Positions 20,159 through 28,685 are shown, counted from the first letter of the stretch. The stretch: 64,000 nt of DNA from an uncultured Fulvivirga sp. (GCA_947500555.1 CANMSE010000003.1:248001-312000); one strand, 5' to 3'. The notes: a model not told the origin generated them from the sequence alone. Program-made: numbers and translations.

Positions 20159-21367
20159 ATGAACGTTGCTGTTTTAGGTGGGGGAGCTGCCGGTTTCTTC
20201 AGTGCATTATCATGTAAGGTGCATCACCCAGATGCTGACGTTACTTTATTCGAGAAAAGCAGTAAACTTCTTTCCAAGGTTAAAGTGTCTGGTGGTGGTC
20301 GATGCAATGTAACTCATGACTGTCTTAATACTAATACCCTTTCAAAGTCTTATCCCAGAGGTGAACGATTTTTAAAAAAGGCGTTTAATCAATTTTCAGT
20401 TAGCGATACTGTCAAATGGTTTGAGTCTAGAGGAGTTAAACTTAAAATAGAAGATGATGGGCGTATGTTCCCGACAACTAATGATTCTGACACTATAATC
20501 AGATGCCTGATGGATGAAACGAAGCTATTGAATGTCAATATTAAGACTCAGTCCATGGTTTCAAAGATTGAAGAAGGGGCCGATCAAATAAATTTAACAG
20601 TAGATGATGAGCAGTTAATCTTTGATAGAGTGATCGTTGCTACGGGAGGATCTCCAAAATTGGAAGGCCTAAAATGGTTAGAGGTGCTAGGCCATAAAAT
20701 TGAACTGCCAGTGCCCTCACTATTCACATTTAATATGCCTTCTGAGTCAATCAAATCACTAATGGGACTGGTAGTAAAAAATGCTTCTGTCAAAGTGCAG
20801 GGGACAAAACTTAAACAATCAGGACCTTTATTAATTACCCATTGGGGAATGAGTGGGCCTGCTATATTGAAAACTTCCGCCTGGGGAGCTCGATATTTGA
20901 ATGATGTAAATTATGATTTCAGTATCCAAGTGAACTGGCTCAATGATGCTACAGAGTCAGACATTAGATCTGCGATAACTGAAGTGGCGAGTGATAATCC
21001 AAAGAAGAAAATACTTAATAAAAACCCATTTGATATACCTTCACGATTGTGGGATTTTTTGCTAGAGAAAATCCATATACGGAAAGATATGATTTGGAGT
21101 GAGATAGGCTCAAAGGGTATGAATAAGTTGGTTAATATACTACTTAATGACGTTTATAGAGTATCTGGAAAAACTACGTTTAAGGAGGAGTTTGTGACTT
21201 GTGGGGGAGTGTCACTTTCGGATATAGACTCACAATCTATGCAAAGTAAAGTAGTTGAAAATCTTTATTTTGCAGGCGAAGTGTTAGATATTGATGGGGT
21301 CACCGGAGGTTTTAATTTTCAGTCTGCCTGGACAACAGGTTTTATTGCTGGTAAACTTAAGGGGTGA
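20159..21367 (+). CDS. YhiN/HI0933-family FAD-dependent oxidoreductase
   Basis: The 402-residue product begins directly with the dinucleotide-binding motif VAVLGGGAAGFFSA, followed by the family hallmark KVKVSGGGRCNVTH. VIVATGGSPKLEG and the C-terminal FAGEVLDIDGVTGGFNFQSAWTTGFIAG complete the FAD-binding signature. The length and motifs match the HI0933/YhiN (BaiN-like) flavoproteins, whose physiological substrate is usually unknown. There are no signal peptide or membrane segments. The gene stands alone and converges on the potassium channel gene with only 21 bp between the stop codons. Confidence 0.9.
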   Translation: MNVAVLGGGAAGFFSALSCKVHHPDADVTLFEKSSKLLSKVKVSGGGRCNVTHDCLNTNTLSKSYPRGERFLKKAFNQFSVSDTVKWFESRGVKLKIEDDGRMFPTTNDSDTIIRCLMDETKLLNVNIKTQSMVSKIEEGADQINLTVDDEQLIFDRVIVATGGSPKLEGLKWLEVLGHKIELPVPSLFTFNMPSESIKSLMGLVVKNASVKVQGTKLKQSGPLLITHWGMSGPAILKTSAWGARYLNDVNYDFSIQVNWLNDATESDIRSAITEVASDNPKKKILNKNPFDIPSRLWDFLLEKIHIRKDMIWSEIGSKGMNKLVNILLNDVYRVSGKTTFKEEFVTCGGVSLSDIDSQSMQSKVVENLYFAGEVLDIDGVTGGFNFQSAWTTGFIAGKLKG

Positions 21368-21388
21368 GGTTAGCTCAATAGATTGCAG

Positions 21389-22237
21389 CTAGTGCTCTTG
21401 ACCACAACTATGACAGAATTTGGCATCAATACGTTTTTTTTCTTGACCACATTCATCACAAAAGACACCAGTGTTGGCGTTGATTTTCTTACTCTGACTG
21501 GAAATCTCTGCTGAAACTATTCCAGTAGGCACAGCAATAATGCCGTATCCCAAAATCATGATAGCCGTAGCCACTATTTGTCCTATTGTAGTTCCTGGAG
21601 CTATATCTCCGTAACCAACTGTTGTGAGTGTGACCACAGCCCAGTAGATACTTCTGGGAATACTGGAGAATCCATTTTCGCCACCTTCAATCAAGTACAT
21701 TACTGTACCCAATATCACGGTAAGAGAAAATAAAGCTCCTATAAAAACTATAATTTTGGCTCTACTGGCTCTGAGGGCTGCCATAAGAGAAGAAGCTTCA
21801 CCCAGGTAGCGAACCATCTTAAGTACACGGAACACTCTAAGCAGTCTTATACTTCTAATAATCAATAACGAATGAGCACCAGAAATTACTAAGCCTAAGA
21901 ATGTAGGTAAAATGGACAATAGATCAATTAGTCCAAAAAAACTAAATATATATTTTTTAGGCTTCTCTGATATATATATTCGTATGATGTATTCAATGGA
22001 AAATAGGATCGTAAAAATCCATTCTAAAATGTATAGTTGTTTTCCATAGGAAGCTTTTATTTCATTTACGCTTTCTAATACTACTGCAAAAACACTTAGG
22101 AGAATAGCAAAGAGAAGCACTACATCAAAAAGTTTTCCTGATACTGTATCAGCTTCAAAAACTATAATGTAAAGTCGTTGTTTTAAGCTCTTTTGGTCTT
22201 CGTTTTTAGGCATGAGATCACTAATATAATCAATCAA
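21389..22237 (-). CDS. Voltage-gated potassium channel with C-terminal zinc ribbon
   Basis: The 282-residue protein shows six membrane segments. The fourth carries regularly spaced arginines (RSIRLLRVFRVLKMVR, about 128-143), as in voltage sensors. The pore has the K+ selectivity filter TVGYGD (206-211) between S5 and S6. After S6 the cytoplasmic tail ends in CDEC ... CHSC (C260, C263, C275, C278), a compact zinc ribbon. It belongs to the Kv-like bacterial 6TM family. The zinc-ribbon tail is known in some Bacteroidota channels and may mediate assembly or redox/zinc sensing, but I infer that. The gene is monocistronic. Confidence 0.92.
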   Translation of the reverse strand: MIDYISDLMPKNEDQKSLKQRLYIIVFEADTVSGKLFDVVLLFAILLSVFAVVLESVNEIKASYGKQLYILEWIFTILFSIEYIIRIYISEKPKKYIFSFFGLIDLLSILPTFLGLVISGAHSLLIIRSIRLLRVFRVLKMVRYLGEASSLMAALRASRAKIIVFIGALFSLTVILGTVMYLIEGGENGFSSIPRSIYWAVVTLTTVGYGDIAPGTTIGQIVATAIMILGYGIIAVPTGIVSAEISSQSKKINANTGVFCDECGQEKKRIDAKFCHSCGQEH

Positions 22238-22475
22238 TAGAATAGGGCAGGAGTATTGAAGTTAGATGCTGGAAAAATTTAACGGAACTATAACACCAAT
22301 CACACCAGTTTATTAACATGAGGTCAATGTTAAGATCACAAAAACTTCATTTTGAATGGTATGTTATAAAAAGTAATTTTGGATCAGAAAACAATGAGAT
22401 TGCTCATTGCAAAGTGTAGCGGTAATGGCCAAGTATAAAGCAGATTATCGCAATAGAGAACTTTCCTCGATGATG

Positions 22476-22499
22476 CCGGAGCTTTTATCCGGTTTTTTT
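22476..22499 (+). terminator. Rho-independent terminator with no assigned upstream gene
   Basis: CCGGA at 22476-22480 pairs with TCCGG at 22488-22492 around a 7-nt loop, followed by seven T residues, on the plus strand. Both flanking genes point left, so no annotated gene uses it. A second hairpin (CAATGAG-attg-CTCATTG) lies at about 22393-22410. Together they suggest a short plus-strand transcript of unknown nature. Confidence 0.5.
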
Positions 22500-22505
22500 A
22501 TGCCC

Positions 22506-22751
22506 TTAATTTTCAGATCGTAGCACGATATCATCTATATGATTGATAAGCGTAGCACGAGTGCTTTCTGATAACAGATACTTACGTTCCAGGAGGCGAA
22601 TTGACATTTCATCCATAATAAAGTGCCCTCTTAGAAAGGCCATTTTATCATCAAAAGAATTTAATTTTTTAAACTTATTTCGTTCAGTGGGTGAATCCAT
22701 AATCAGTTCAACCTTACTAATGAATCGATCAGTATTTTCAATCATAGACAA
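22506..22751 (-). CDS. Hypothetical 81-residue protein
   Basis: The product is predicted to be helical and cytoplasmic, with no signal peptide or membrane segment. Landmarks are FISKVELIMDSPTERNKFKKL and MAFLRGHFIMDEMSIRLLERK. I do not recognise a family. It lies between the channel and the M20 peptidase gene, same direction as both, with about 90 bp upstream to the peptidase stop. Codon use looks ordinary, so it is probably real, but no functional statement can be made. Confidence 0.5.
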   Translation of the reverse strand: MSMIENTDRFISKVELIMDSPTERNKFKKLNSFDDKMAFLRGHFIMDEMSIRLLERKYLLSESTRATLINHIDDIVLRSEN

Positions 22752-22843
22752 CGCTAATAAGGCTGCAATATATTAATAATGAATTTAACTCCGATCTATA
22801 GAAACGATTAATCTTCAAAAAAATTGAAGAACTCAGAATAGTC

Positions 22844-24157
22844 CTATTTTTTAATTTGATTTCTAGAAATTCGATGCATTAAGAGGGCGGCTCTTTTTGC
22901 TTGAACAGCCACCATATTAAGGTTTCCAGTTTCATTAATAGTGTGGTCATCAGCTCCACTTAAACCTAAACCATCAAGAGCCATATCAACTCTGCCAGCA
23001 GTAAAAGAAATATCCGCAGCACCAGCATTACGAGGATTAACTGCAGTTACTTCTCCGTAACCTAAGTCGAGACTGACGCTATTATAAATTTTGAGTAATA
23101 ACTTATTTCCTTCATCAGGAGCCAAAGGAGGGTAGCCACCTTCAGGATTAAAAGTTAATTCTGCTGATGTACCTGGATAACTATTGGATACAATAATATC
23201 TTCCATTTTGGCCTTAGCCATTTCAAGTTGATCCAGAGATACCGCTCGAATATCGCCTTTGATGTAAACATCCTGAGCAACCACGTTGGTCTTGCCAAAT
23301 GCTTTACCAGCATTCTGTTGTTTGTCATAGTCAACAGTAGTTCCACCCAGAATTATACCGGGGTTAAACGTCAGATTTTCCTCGTTGGATAATTCTTCAT
23401 AAAACCTATTTAAGATGCGTGATGCTTCGTATACTGCTCCGGTTCCCACTTTATCGGTAAATACTTGCGAAGAATGAGCAGCATTTCCCTTTACGTTCAA
23501 CTCCCAATTGGTAGCACCTCTTCTGGAAATGACAATAGTTTCCCTTTTGCCATCTGCATTCTCAAATCCCAATGCTACATCTGCCCAATCTGCGGCATCG
23601 GTAAGTTCTTTTTTTGATAGTGATAGGGGAGATCCGCTACTTTCTTCATCACCTGTCATTACAACTCTGACGGATAATTTATCAAGTAACCCGGCTTCTT
23701 TAAGACCTTTCAGAGCCAATAGGATGATCACATCTCCACCTTTCATATCAGCCACACCAGGACCATTCATAATTGAATCATTGACCATAGTATATTTTTG
23801 AAATGGACTACTTGGTTCGAAAACAGTATCTAAGTGACCAATCAATAATAATTTTAAACCTTTACCACCGTTATTAGTAGCTACAAGATGACCTGCTCTA
23901 CCAAAAGCATCTCCGGAGGTCATTTTGGCCTCCATATCAAGTGCTTCAAATTCCTTGAGCAGAACTTCACCCACTTGTTTCACTCCATCGAAGTTCATAG
24001 TACCACTGTTGATATTAACTATTTGCCGCAGGAGGGAAATAGCGTCAGATTCATGCGTATCTATTGAAGAGATAATTGCCTTCTCAGACTCGGACATTTG
24101 AGCACGAACGGGTATAACACAATAAATTAATATTGCGCTAAGAATAAGGTTTTTCAT
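22844..24157 (-). CDS. M20-family metallopeptidase, exported (glutamate carboxypeptidase-like)
   Basis: The 437-residue protein has a signal peptide (cleavage after PVRAQ). It has the two-zinc M20 motifs in order: LLIGHLDTVF, GPGVADMKGGD with the bridging aspartate, and MTGDEESSGS with the catalytic glutamate pair. A dimerisation domain follows (RRGATNWELNVKGNAAHSSQVF), and the C-terminal DGLGLSGADDHTINE supplies the last zinc ligand. The layout matches CPG2-type carboxypeptidases that remove C-terminal glutamate or other residues from peptides in the periplasm. The small membrane protein gene at 24212-24481 lies 54 bp upstream in the same direction, so the two may be co-transcribed. Confidence 0.92.
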   Translation of the reverse strand: MKNLILSAILIYCVIPVRAQMSESEKAIISSIDTHESDAISLLRQIVNINSGTMNFDGVKQVGEVLLKEFEALDMEAKMTSGDAFGRAGHLVATNNGGKGLKLLLIGHLDTVFEPSSPFQKYTMVNDSIMNGPGVADMKGGDVIILLALKGLKEAGLLDKLSVRVVMTGDEESSGSPLSLSKKELTDAADWADVALGFENADGKRETIVISRRGATNWELNVKGNAAHSSQVFTDKVGTGAVYEASRILNRFYEELSNEENLTFNPGIILGGTTVDYDKQQNAGKAFGKTNVVAQDVYIKGDIRAVSLDQLEMAKAKMEDIIVSNSYPGTSAELTFNPEGGYPPLAPDEGNKLLLKIYNSVSLDLGYGEVTAVNPRNAGAADISFTAGRVDMALDGLGLSGADDHTINETGNLNMVAVQAKRAALLMHRISRNQIKK

Positions 24158-24211
24158 AAAATGGATTATGTTGAAATGATGAAGGAATTGAGCAATAGTG
24201 CGTGAGTAATG

Positions 24212-24481
24212 TTAATTGTCGTCAGATTTACATTCATCAAATTGGTTAATCGCCTTTTCTGCCGCACGCTGATCGGCTTCTTCCATGGTAATGCCTTCAT
24301 CTTGAGTATTGTTAAACTCAATAAACCAAGTCTCCATAGTGTTATCATAACAATCGTCAATTGGCTGATCGGCCATAAGATCGTTCAAACGTGTCACAGG
24401 GTTACTATAGTTGGTAAACATCATAGCGAAACCAACAACGACCACTAAAACAAAAGCGAAGAAAAATACTGGGTATTTCAT
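24212..24481 (-). CDS. Hypothetical 89-residue single-pass membrane or exported protein
   Basis: The N-terminus MKYPVFFFAFVLVVVVGFAMM is a strong transmembrane or uncleaved signal segment. The remainder is acidic and soluble (ADQPIDDCYDNTMETWFIEF, ending DECKSDDN) with two cysteines that could form a disulfide in the periplasm. I do not recognise a family. It lies directly upstream of the M20 peptidase gene with the same orientation and may be its operon partner. Confidence 0.6.
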   Translation of the reverse strand: MKYPVFFFAFVLVVVVGFAMMFTNYSNPVTRLNDLMADQPIDDCYDNTMETWFIEFNNTQDEGITMEEADQRAAEKAINQFDECKSDDN

Positions 24482-24695
24482 GATTTATGGGATTAGAAAA
24501 CTAAACTATGAATTAATTACTTCACCATTAAATCTCACACCAACATTTTGATGAATGGAGACATATTTTCTTTACAAAGTAGGATATATGATAAAGCTGA
24601 TTTTGTACTATAGTGTGTAAAATGACTGCAGATTATGAGCAAAACATGGGGTGTTACATTCTACTAAGTCCATCTTTGCATAAAACCTACAAGCT

Positions 24696-25808
24696 ATGTC
24701 TTTTTCCTCACTAGGGATTTCAAAACACTTTATTAAAGCGTTAGATGAATTAAAAATTGTTAAGCCATCACCTGTACAAGAGCAGTCGATCCCTTTTTTA
24801 ATAGGAAAAGGAACAGATTTTATTGCCCAGGCTCCTACAGGTACCGGAAAAACCGCTGCCTATGGTTTACCATTATTAGAAAAAATTGACCCTAAATCTT
24901 CTAAAGTGCAGGCGTTAATCCTGACACCTACAAGAGAACTAGGACAACAGGTAGCTAAGCAATTGTTCAAATTCACAAAATATTCTGAAAAGATATTTAC
25001 CGAAGCGGTTTACGGAGGAGCGAAGATAGAAACTCAGATCTCCGCTTTAAAAAGGCCTACTCAAATCATTGTGGCCACGCCAGGGAGATTGGTTGATTTG
25101 ATTCAGAAAAATGCAGTTGACCTTTCTTTTGTTAAAGTGGTAGTGCTGGATGAAGCAGATGAGATGTTGACTCTTGGATTCAAAAATGAACTGACTAAGA
25201 TATTAAAACATACTACTGGCAAGACCCACACGTGGCTTTTTTCAGCAACTATGCCTCCAGAAATCAAGACTATTATTAAAAATTATTTAGCAGCAGATGC
25301 TTTCAGAGTGACGATTGGTACTGATAGGTTGAATAAAAACATCGCTCACCAATACACTTTAACCATGGATGAGGATAAGCTGGACACACTGGCGAAGTTT
25401 CTAAAGAACATGGGAGAGAAGCGTGGAATGATCTTTTGTAAGACAAAAGCGGCCGCTAAAACATTGGCGAAACAGCTTAAAGTAAAAAATATGGCCACGG
25501 ATGCCATTCATGGAGATCTTTTGCAAAAGGAGCGCGATAAAATAATGAGAGCCTTCAAAAATGAGAGTTTACAATTTCTCATCGCCACTGACATTGCTGC
25601 ACGTGGTATCGATGTACGAGATTTGGCTTTCGTGGCTCACTACGAGCTACCCGATCAGGTAGAATTTTATATTCATAGAAGTGGAAGAACTGCAAGGGCA
25701 GGTAATAAAGGATTGTCATTGATATTTCTCACCAAAGGTGATATGAAGCAATTGAAGTTTATTCAAGAAAAGCTTCAAATTGGTATCGATAAAGTGGTTA
25801 TTTCCTAG
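24696..25808 (+). CDS. DEAD-box ATP-dependent RNA helicase, minimal core
   Basis: The 370-residue protein has all DEAD-box motifs: a Q motif (KPSPVQEQSIPFL), motif I APTGTGKT, PTRELGQQ, TPGRLVD, motif II LDEADEM, motif III FSATMP, then DIAARGIDVRD and motif VI HRSGRTARAG. It stops shortly after the second RecA-like domain, lacking the basic C-terminal extension of RhlE or CsdA homologues. It is expected to unwind short RNA duplexes in ribosome assembly or mRNA turnover. It stands alone on the plus strand. Confidence 0.95.
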   Translation: MSFSSLGISKHFIKALDELKIVKPSPVQEQSIPFLIGKGTDFIAQAPTGTGKTAAYGLPLLEKIDPKSSKVQALILTPTRELGQQVAKQLFKFTKYSEKIFTEAVYGGAKIETQISALKRPTQIIVATPGRLVDLIQKNAVDLSFVKVVVLDEADEMLTLGFKNELTKILKHTTGKTHTWLFSATMPPEIKTIIKNYLAADAFRVTIGTDRLNKNIAHQYTLTMDEDKLDTLAKFLKNMGEKRGMIFCKTKAAAKTLAKQLKVKNMATDAIHGDLLQKERDKIMRAFKNESLQFLIATDIAARGIDVRDLAFVAHYELPDQVEFYIHRSGRTARAGNKGLSLIFLTKGDMKQLKFIQEKLQIGIDKVVIS

Positions 25809-25923
25809 AATAAGCAGTTGCATACCTTTGGTTGGTATAAATATGCATTTGAATCATTTGCAAAATTTATTATCTTGTTATCTATCATAGTAAGATTACG
25901 TTCATGATGTTAAGTAACAGCCT

Positions 25924-26706
25924 ATGAAGGGGATTAGCGGATTTTCACTATTTGTATTAATAATAACCACATCAGCTATGGCACAACCTGATTTTTACCA
26001 TCTTGAGATAGAGAGTGATAATGTGGAATTCAGCTGTTACCTTAATGGATTTCCTGTTTACAGTTCTTCTGACAAGAATGAGTCATCAGTATCTCTGCCA
26101 GTGCATGTGTACTTGATAGGTAGTGATAACAAATTGCTTATTGAAGCAGAAGCTATTGATAAGTCTAAGGAAGGAAAGGTCAATGCTCATATTTCGGAGT
26201 ACCAGAACGGGGAAGTAGTAGTTACCAATGACCTAAAGTCAGGTGGTCCGGAATTATCTATTAAGACAACTGATAAAGAGAAAAGAGATCTTGTATTTGA
26301 CAACCAACGGTTTGATTTTTCCAAGACCTTGATGAAAGGTGATATTTTAAACTCATCTGAGGTACAGGCTTATGCGCTCAAACTCTGGAAGTATAAAGAG
26401 CAAGGTGATGCCAAGGGCTTTGTGGGTGAAATGAGATTAAAGATTAATGACTATGCGGCAGCACATGAGTATTCAGCTGATCAGATGCGTGAAGGATTAA
26501 CAGCACAGTTTGACCAGACTTTCTTTAAAAAGAAGGATGCTGCGATCATAATAGACCAAGTAGGTCTTGAGAGTTATAATGGTGGCCGGGTTTGGGAGAT
26601 TAAAATTGAAGGGCATGAATTCCTGAATATCACAGAAGATGATGGATCAATGTTTATGTCTGTATATGTGGCGAGTTTTGATGAGGAGTTAGGAATCATA
26701 CGATAG
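25924..26706 (+). CDS. Hypothetical exported 260-residue protein
   Basis: A signal peptide (MKGISGFSLFVLIITTSAMAQ) precedes a mature part that starts with a beta-rich segment (YHLEIESDNVEFSCYLNGFPVYSS ... VHVYLIGSDNKLLIEAEAI). A helical middle (EVQAYALKLWKYKEQGDAKGFVGEMRLKINDYAAAHE) and a beta-rich end (WEIKIEGHEFLNITEDDGSMFMSVYVASF) follow. No catalytic motif or lipobox was seen and I cannot assign a family. It lies just left of the repeat-rich start of the accessory island and is likely monocistronic. Confidence 0.65.
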   Translation: MKGISGFSLFVLIITTSAMAQPDFYHLEIESDNVEFSCYLNGFPVYSSSDKNESSVSLPVHVYLIGSDNKLLIEAEAIDKSKEGKVNAHISEYQNGEVVVTNDLKSGGPELSIKTTDKEKRDLVFDNQRFDFSKTLMKGDILNSSEVQAYALKLWKYKEQGDAKGFVGEMRLKINDYAAAHEYSADQMREGLTAQFDQTFFKKKDAAIIIDQVGLESYNGGRVWEIKIEGHEFLNITEDDGSMFMSVYVASFDEELGIIR

Positions 26707-26731
26707 ATAGGATAGGTTACTAAAATATCTG

Positions 26732-26744
26732 TTTAACATAATAT
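26732..26744 (+). repeat. 13-bp direct repeat, left copy (TTTAACATAATAT)
   Basis: The same 13 bases recur at 27561-27573, and an inverted 12-base match (ATATTATGTTAA) lies at 26958-26969. The left copy begins 26 bp after the stop codon of the exported protein gene. It may mark the boundary of an inserted unit. Confidence 0.6.
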
Positions 26745-26765
26745 AAATTATATAACAATCATCCA

Positions 26766-26880
26766 GAAATCTCTGTAATACGAGGAACGAGTATTTAATA
26801 TAAGATCAGATATATAACTGTGGGCAGCCTGTGCGCTGTAGGGTTGTATATCGGTACAGATCTTATGTTAAGGAGATTTC
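26766..26880. repeat. Large imperfect hairpin (115 nt), attC-like or structured RNA
   Basis: Nested arms pair across the element: GAAATCTC (26766-26773) with GAGATTTC (26873-26880); TAATATAAGATC (26796-26807) with GATCTTATGTTA (26859-26870); GATATATAAC (26809-26818) with GTTGTATATC (26843-26852); CAGC with GCTG near the tip. The inner part, with AAC and GTT boxes around a mismatched spacer and a short stem, recalls an integron attC site. The long outer pairing is not typical of attC, and no integrase gene lies in the window. Confidence 0.55.
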
Positions 26881-27560
26881 GTATCGCTAAGACAAATCTT
26901 CAAATCGATCCAGAGAGATTTCACCCACTGGCCAACGCTACTTGTTAATATAATTCGATATTATGTTAACCAGCAAAGCTGGACTTTGACGCTTTCGTTA
27001 CTTAAGTCAGTTTCTTAGCTCGCTGCTGGCGAGCCTGTTATATAATTAGTCGTTATATTAAATAGCCGCTCGGCCAGCGCGCTGGTCCATCCGCACGGCT
27101 TGCCCTGTCCAAACGGCTATTAATAGTTTTACCCACGCGCTGTTGTGCTAAGGCACAAGTTGCAACCCACATGCAAGAGATTCCCAGGCAAAGCTTGTCG
27201 TTCAAAATTTCGTTATTCGGGTAATTGTTCGATTCGTTTTCAAATACGCGATTCTCAGCGATTAGTAATTTGCCTGTAAAACACTTGCAGGCCAACGCTT
27301 TATTCTAAACGTCATTCTGAGGAACCAGGCAGCTGATAAGCTGGATGATGACGTGAGAATCTCCCTATTGCTTATAGCAGAATATGAATGCTCACAGGCT
27401 ATTGACTTACATCTGTGTTCGCTTTTACGCTCAAGCCGCTGGGCTTTCACTTTTTTCATTGATAAAAAAGTAAACAAAAAATCTAGCCAAAATAATCACT
27501 ATCAACCCGCAAGCCTCCCCACGCCCGGTATTTTGGCAGGCCTGTGCTCATGGACTTCTA

Positions 27561-27573
27561 TTTAACATAATAT
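27561..27573 (+). repeat. 13-bp direct repeat, right copy (TTTAACATAATAT)
   Basis: This copy abuts the stop codon of the leftward gene at 27573-28094, so on the coding strand the repeat begins in the stop codon. Gene cassettes of integrons show a similar closeness of stop codon and recombination site, which is why the position is noted. Confidence 0.6.
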
Positions 27574-28094
27574 TAAGAAATGACTAATTCGCTCATTTTT
27601 GGTATCATATCATTTATAGAACCAGTTCCAATATGAACTTGATACTCTTGTCCTATACATTCAAATACTGAATCATGGAAAGCAAGTATAAAATGCCTTT
27701 TACCTTCTAAAAAACTTTCCTTTTTATGGTAGGGATGAACAGCATTCATTTCTTCCATGTGAGAAATCCATGAGCTTTCTAATACTTCATAATTCCTGTA
27801 TGGTGATACACCTTTATTTGATAATGGGTGTCCATCGAAAGCTTCATCATTTGGAGGCCCACAATAGTGCGCATAGCATAGCTTAAACTCAATGATAGCC
27901 AATGGTTCACTTGAAGTGGTCTGATCGACCATTTTGATATACGACCCATCCCAATCTTCAGATTTATTCTCTAGATAGTAACAAATTGCTACTTGATGTT
28001 CAGAAGCAATAACTAATGGACAAGGTGCTCCAATTGATGATTGCGGAAGGTCATGGATTTCTTTAACAATATCATTTCCATTTGGTGTATACAT
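27573..28094 (-). CDS. Hypothetical 173-residue cassette-type protein
   Basis: The product is soluble with no signal peptide. Conserved-looking motifs are GPPNDEAFDGHPLSNKGVSPY, EVLESSWISHMEEMNAVHP and a C-terminal HFILAFHDSVFECIGQEYQVHIGTG. The histidines and acidic residues could form an active or metal site, but I cannot name the family with certainty. The gene stands alone between repeat-rich stretches that contain no other leftward gene, and its stop codon abuts a 13-bp repeat. Isolation, repeats on both sides and lack of neighbours of related function suggest acquisition as a mobile cassette. Confidence 0.6.
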   Translation of the reverse strand: MYTPNGNDIVKEIHDLPQSSIGAPCPLVIASEHQVAICYYLENKSEDWDGSYIKMVDQTTSSEPLAIIEFKLCYAHYCGPPNDEAFDGHPLSNKGVSPYRNYEVLESSWISHMEEMNAVHPYHKKESFLEGKRHFILAFHDSVFECIGQEYQVHIGTGSINDMIPKMSELVIS

Positions 28095-28312
28095 GAGGTA
28101 AAACTATCAATTTATTCCCGCACACACAGGTCGAAGCAAAGTTCCGGTTGTTGGTTCGGGAAATACAAGGGTAAAATGAATCCAAGCCTTTTTAGCCTCC
28201 CTCCTTCCTGCGCACCTTAAACCGGCTCGGCCCCTTGCATTTGCCTCAGTACAACCGGGTAATTCGGCTTTCCCTGGCGTGGTTGTCAGAGTGTCATTTT
28301 ATCTTATTTTTT
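28095..28312. other. GC-rich palindromic intergenic segment
   Basis: This 218-bp segment has imperfect inverted repeats around CCGGTTGTTGGTTCGG and AAACCGGCTCGGCC and stands out by GC content from the AT-rich DNA around it. An open frame running from 28235 into the mini-ORF lacks protein-like composition. It resembles the repeat-rich stretch on the other side of the 173-residue gene, so the gene may sit between two boundary elements. Confidence 0.35.
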
Positions 28313-28477
28313 ATGTATAAGTATTTGTTTCGTTATCGGTTTCTTGGCCTTTGGTGGCTTGGTGTGTGGCATTCACACAGTGCTTTTAGGTTTCGCTACT
28401 CTCGCTCTTGTGGGTTCTTAGATTTTTATTGTCGTGTCTTTTGGTTAGAGTTTTCCATTTCAGAGCTCCCGTTTTAA
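28313..28477 (+). CDS. Aromatic/Arg-rich mini-ORF 1 (54 residues), doubtful
   Basis: ATG at 28313 opens a 54-codon frame beginning MYKYLFRYRFLGLWWLG. It has about ten Phe, six Tyr, four Trp and seven Arg. A partial hairpin with GGGGC and a T-rich tail (about 28464-28490) follows its stop. A second frame of similar bias lies 22 bp downstream. The plus strand is strongly T/G-rich here, which by itself would generate Phe, Trp, Val and Arg codons, so the frame may be the by-product of a noncoding RNA. I do not recognise a family. Confidence 0.3.
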   Translation: MYKYLFRYRFLGLWWLGVWHSHSAFRFRYSRSCGFLDFYCRVFWLEFSISELPF

Positions 28478-28499
28478 GGGGCTTTTAATTTTTACTATT

Positions 28500-28685
28500 A
28501 TGGAAGAGTATCAGTTATTAGTACACAGGCGTTTTCGCTATTTGTTTCATCGGGGTTGGGTCTTTGTGGTTCGTCATCCACGTTGGTCTTTTTCTGCTCG
28601 GTTTTGGCGGCATCATGGCTTATTTGGCTATCACATTCGTATAGCTCGTTATGAGTTCGGTGTTTGTTCAGTCCCCTATCATTAG
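28500..28685 (+). CDS. Aromatic/Arg/His-rich mini-ORF 2 (61 residues), doubtful
   Basis: ATG at 28500 opens a 61-codon frame beginning MEEYQLLVHRRFRYLFHRGW. It is rich in Arg (about eleven), His (about eight) and aromatic residues. Its stop codon lies inside a strong rho-independent terminator (28673-28697), which supports transcription in this direction. It could be a small basic nucleic-acid-binding or membrane-active peptide, or the region may specify a structured RNA. The similarity in bias to mini-ORF 1 suggests the two are related. Confidence 0.3.
   Translation: MEEYQLLVHRRFRYLFHRGWVFVVRHPRWSFSARFWRHHGLFGYHIRIARYEFGVCSVPYH

Larger units (their letters stand above)
26707..27572. other. 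Repeat-rich gene-poor stretch at the left edge of the accessory island
   Basis: This 866-bp stretch has no convincing gene; short open frames across it do not look protein-like. It has locally higher GC than its surroundings, several palindromic segments, an imperfect hairpin of 115 nt (26766-26880), and a CGTCAT ... ATGACG inverted pair around 27310-27353 next to a GAGGAACC and AGAATCTCC pattern. A terminator-like ACTTTTTTC-attg-ATAAAAAAGT hairpin lies near 27449-27471. TTTAACATAATAT occurs at 26732 and again at 27561. The texture suggests fragments of dispersed repeats or remnants of gene-cassette boundaries. Confidence 0.6.

Noticed and set aside
27053..27565. Open frames of 70-80 codons across the repeat-rich stretch
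   Set aside because: They overlap on both strands, run through palindromes and dispersed repeat fragments, and their composition is not protein-like.
28235..28312. Extension of mini-ORF 1 upstream to 28235
   Set aside because: The extra part falls in the GC-rich palindromic segment and has no support; the internal ATG at 28313 gives the compact frame.
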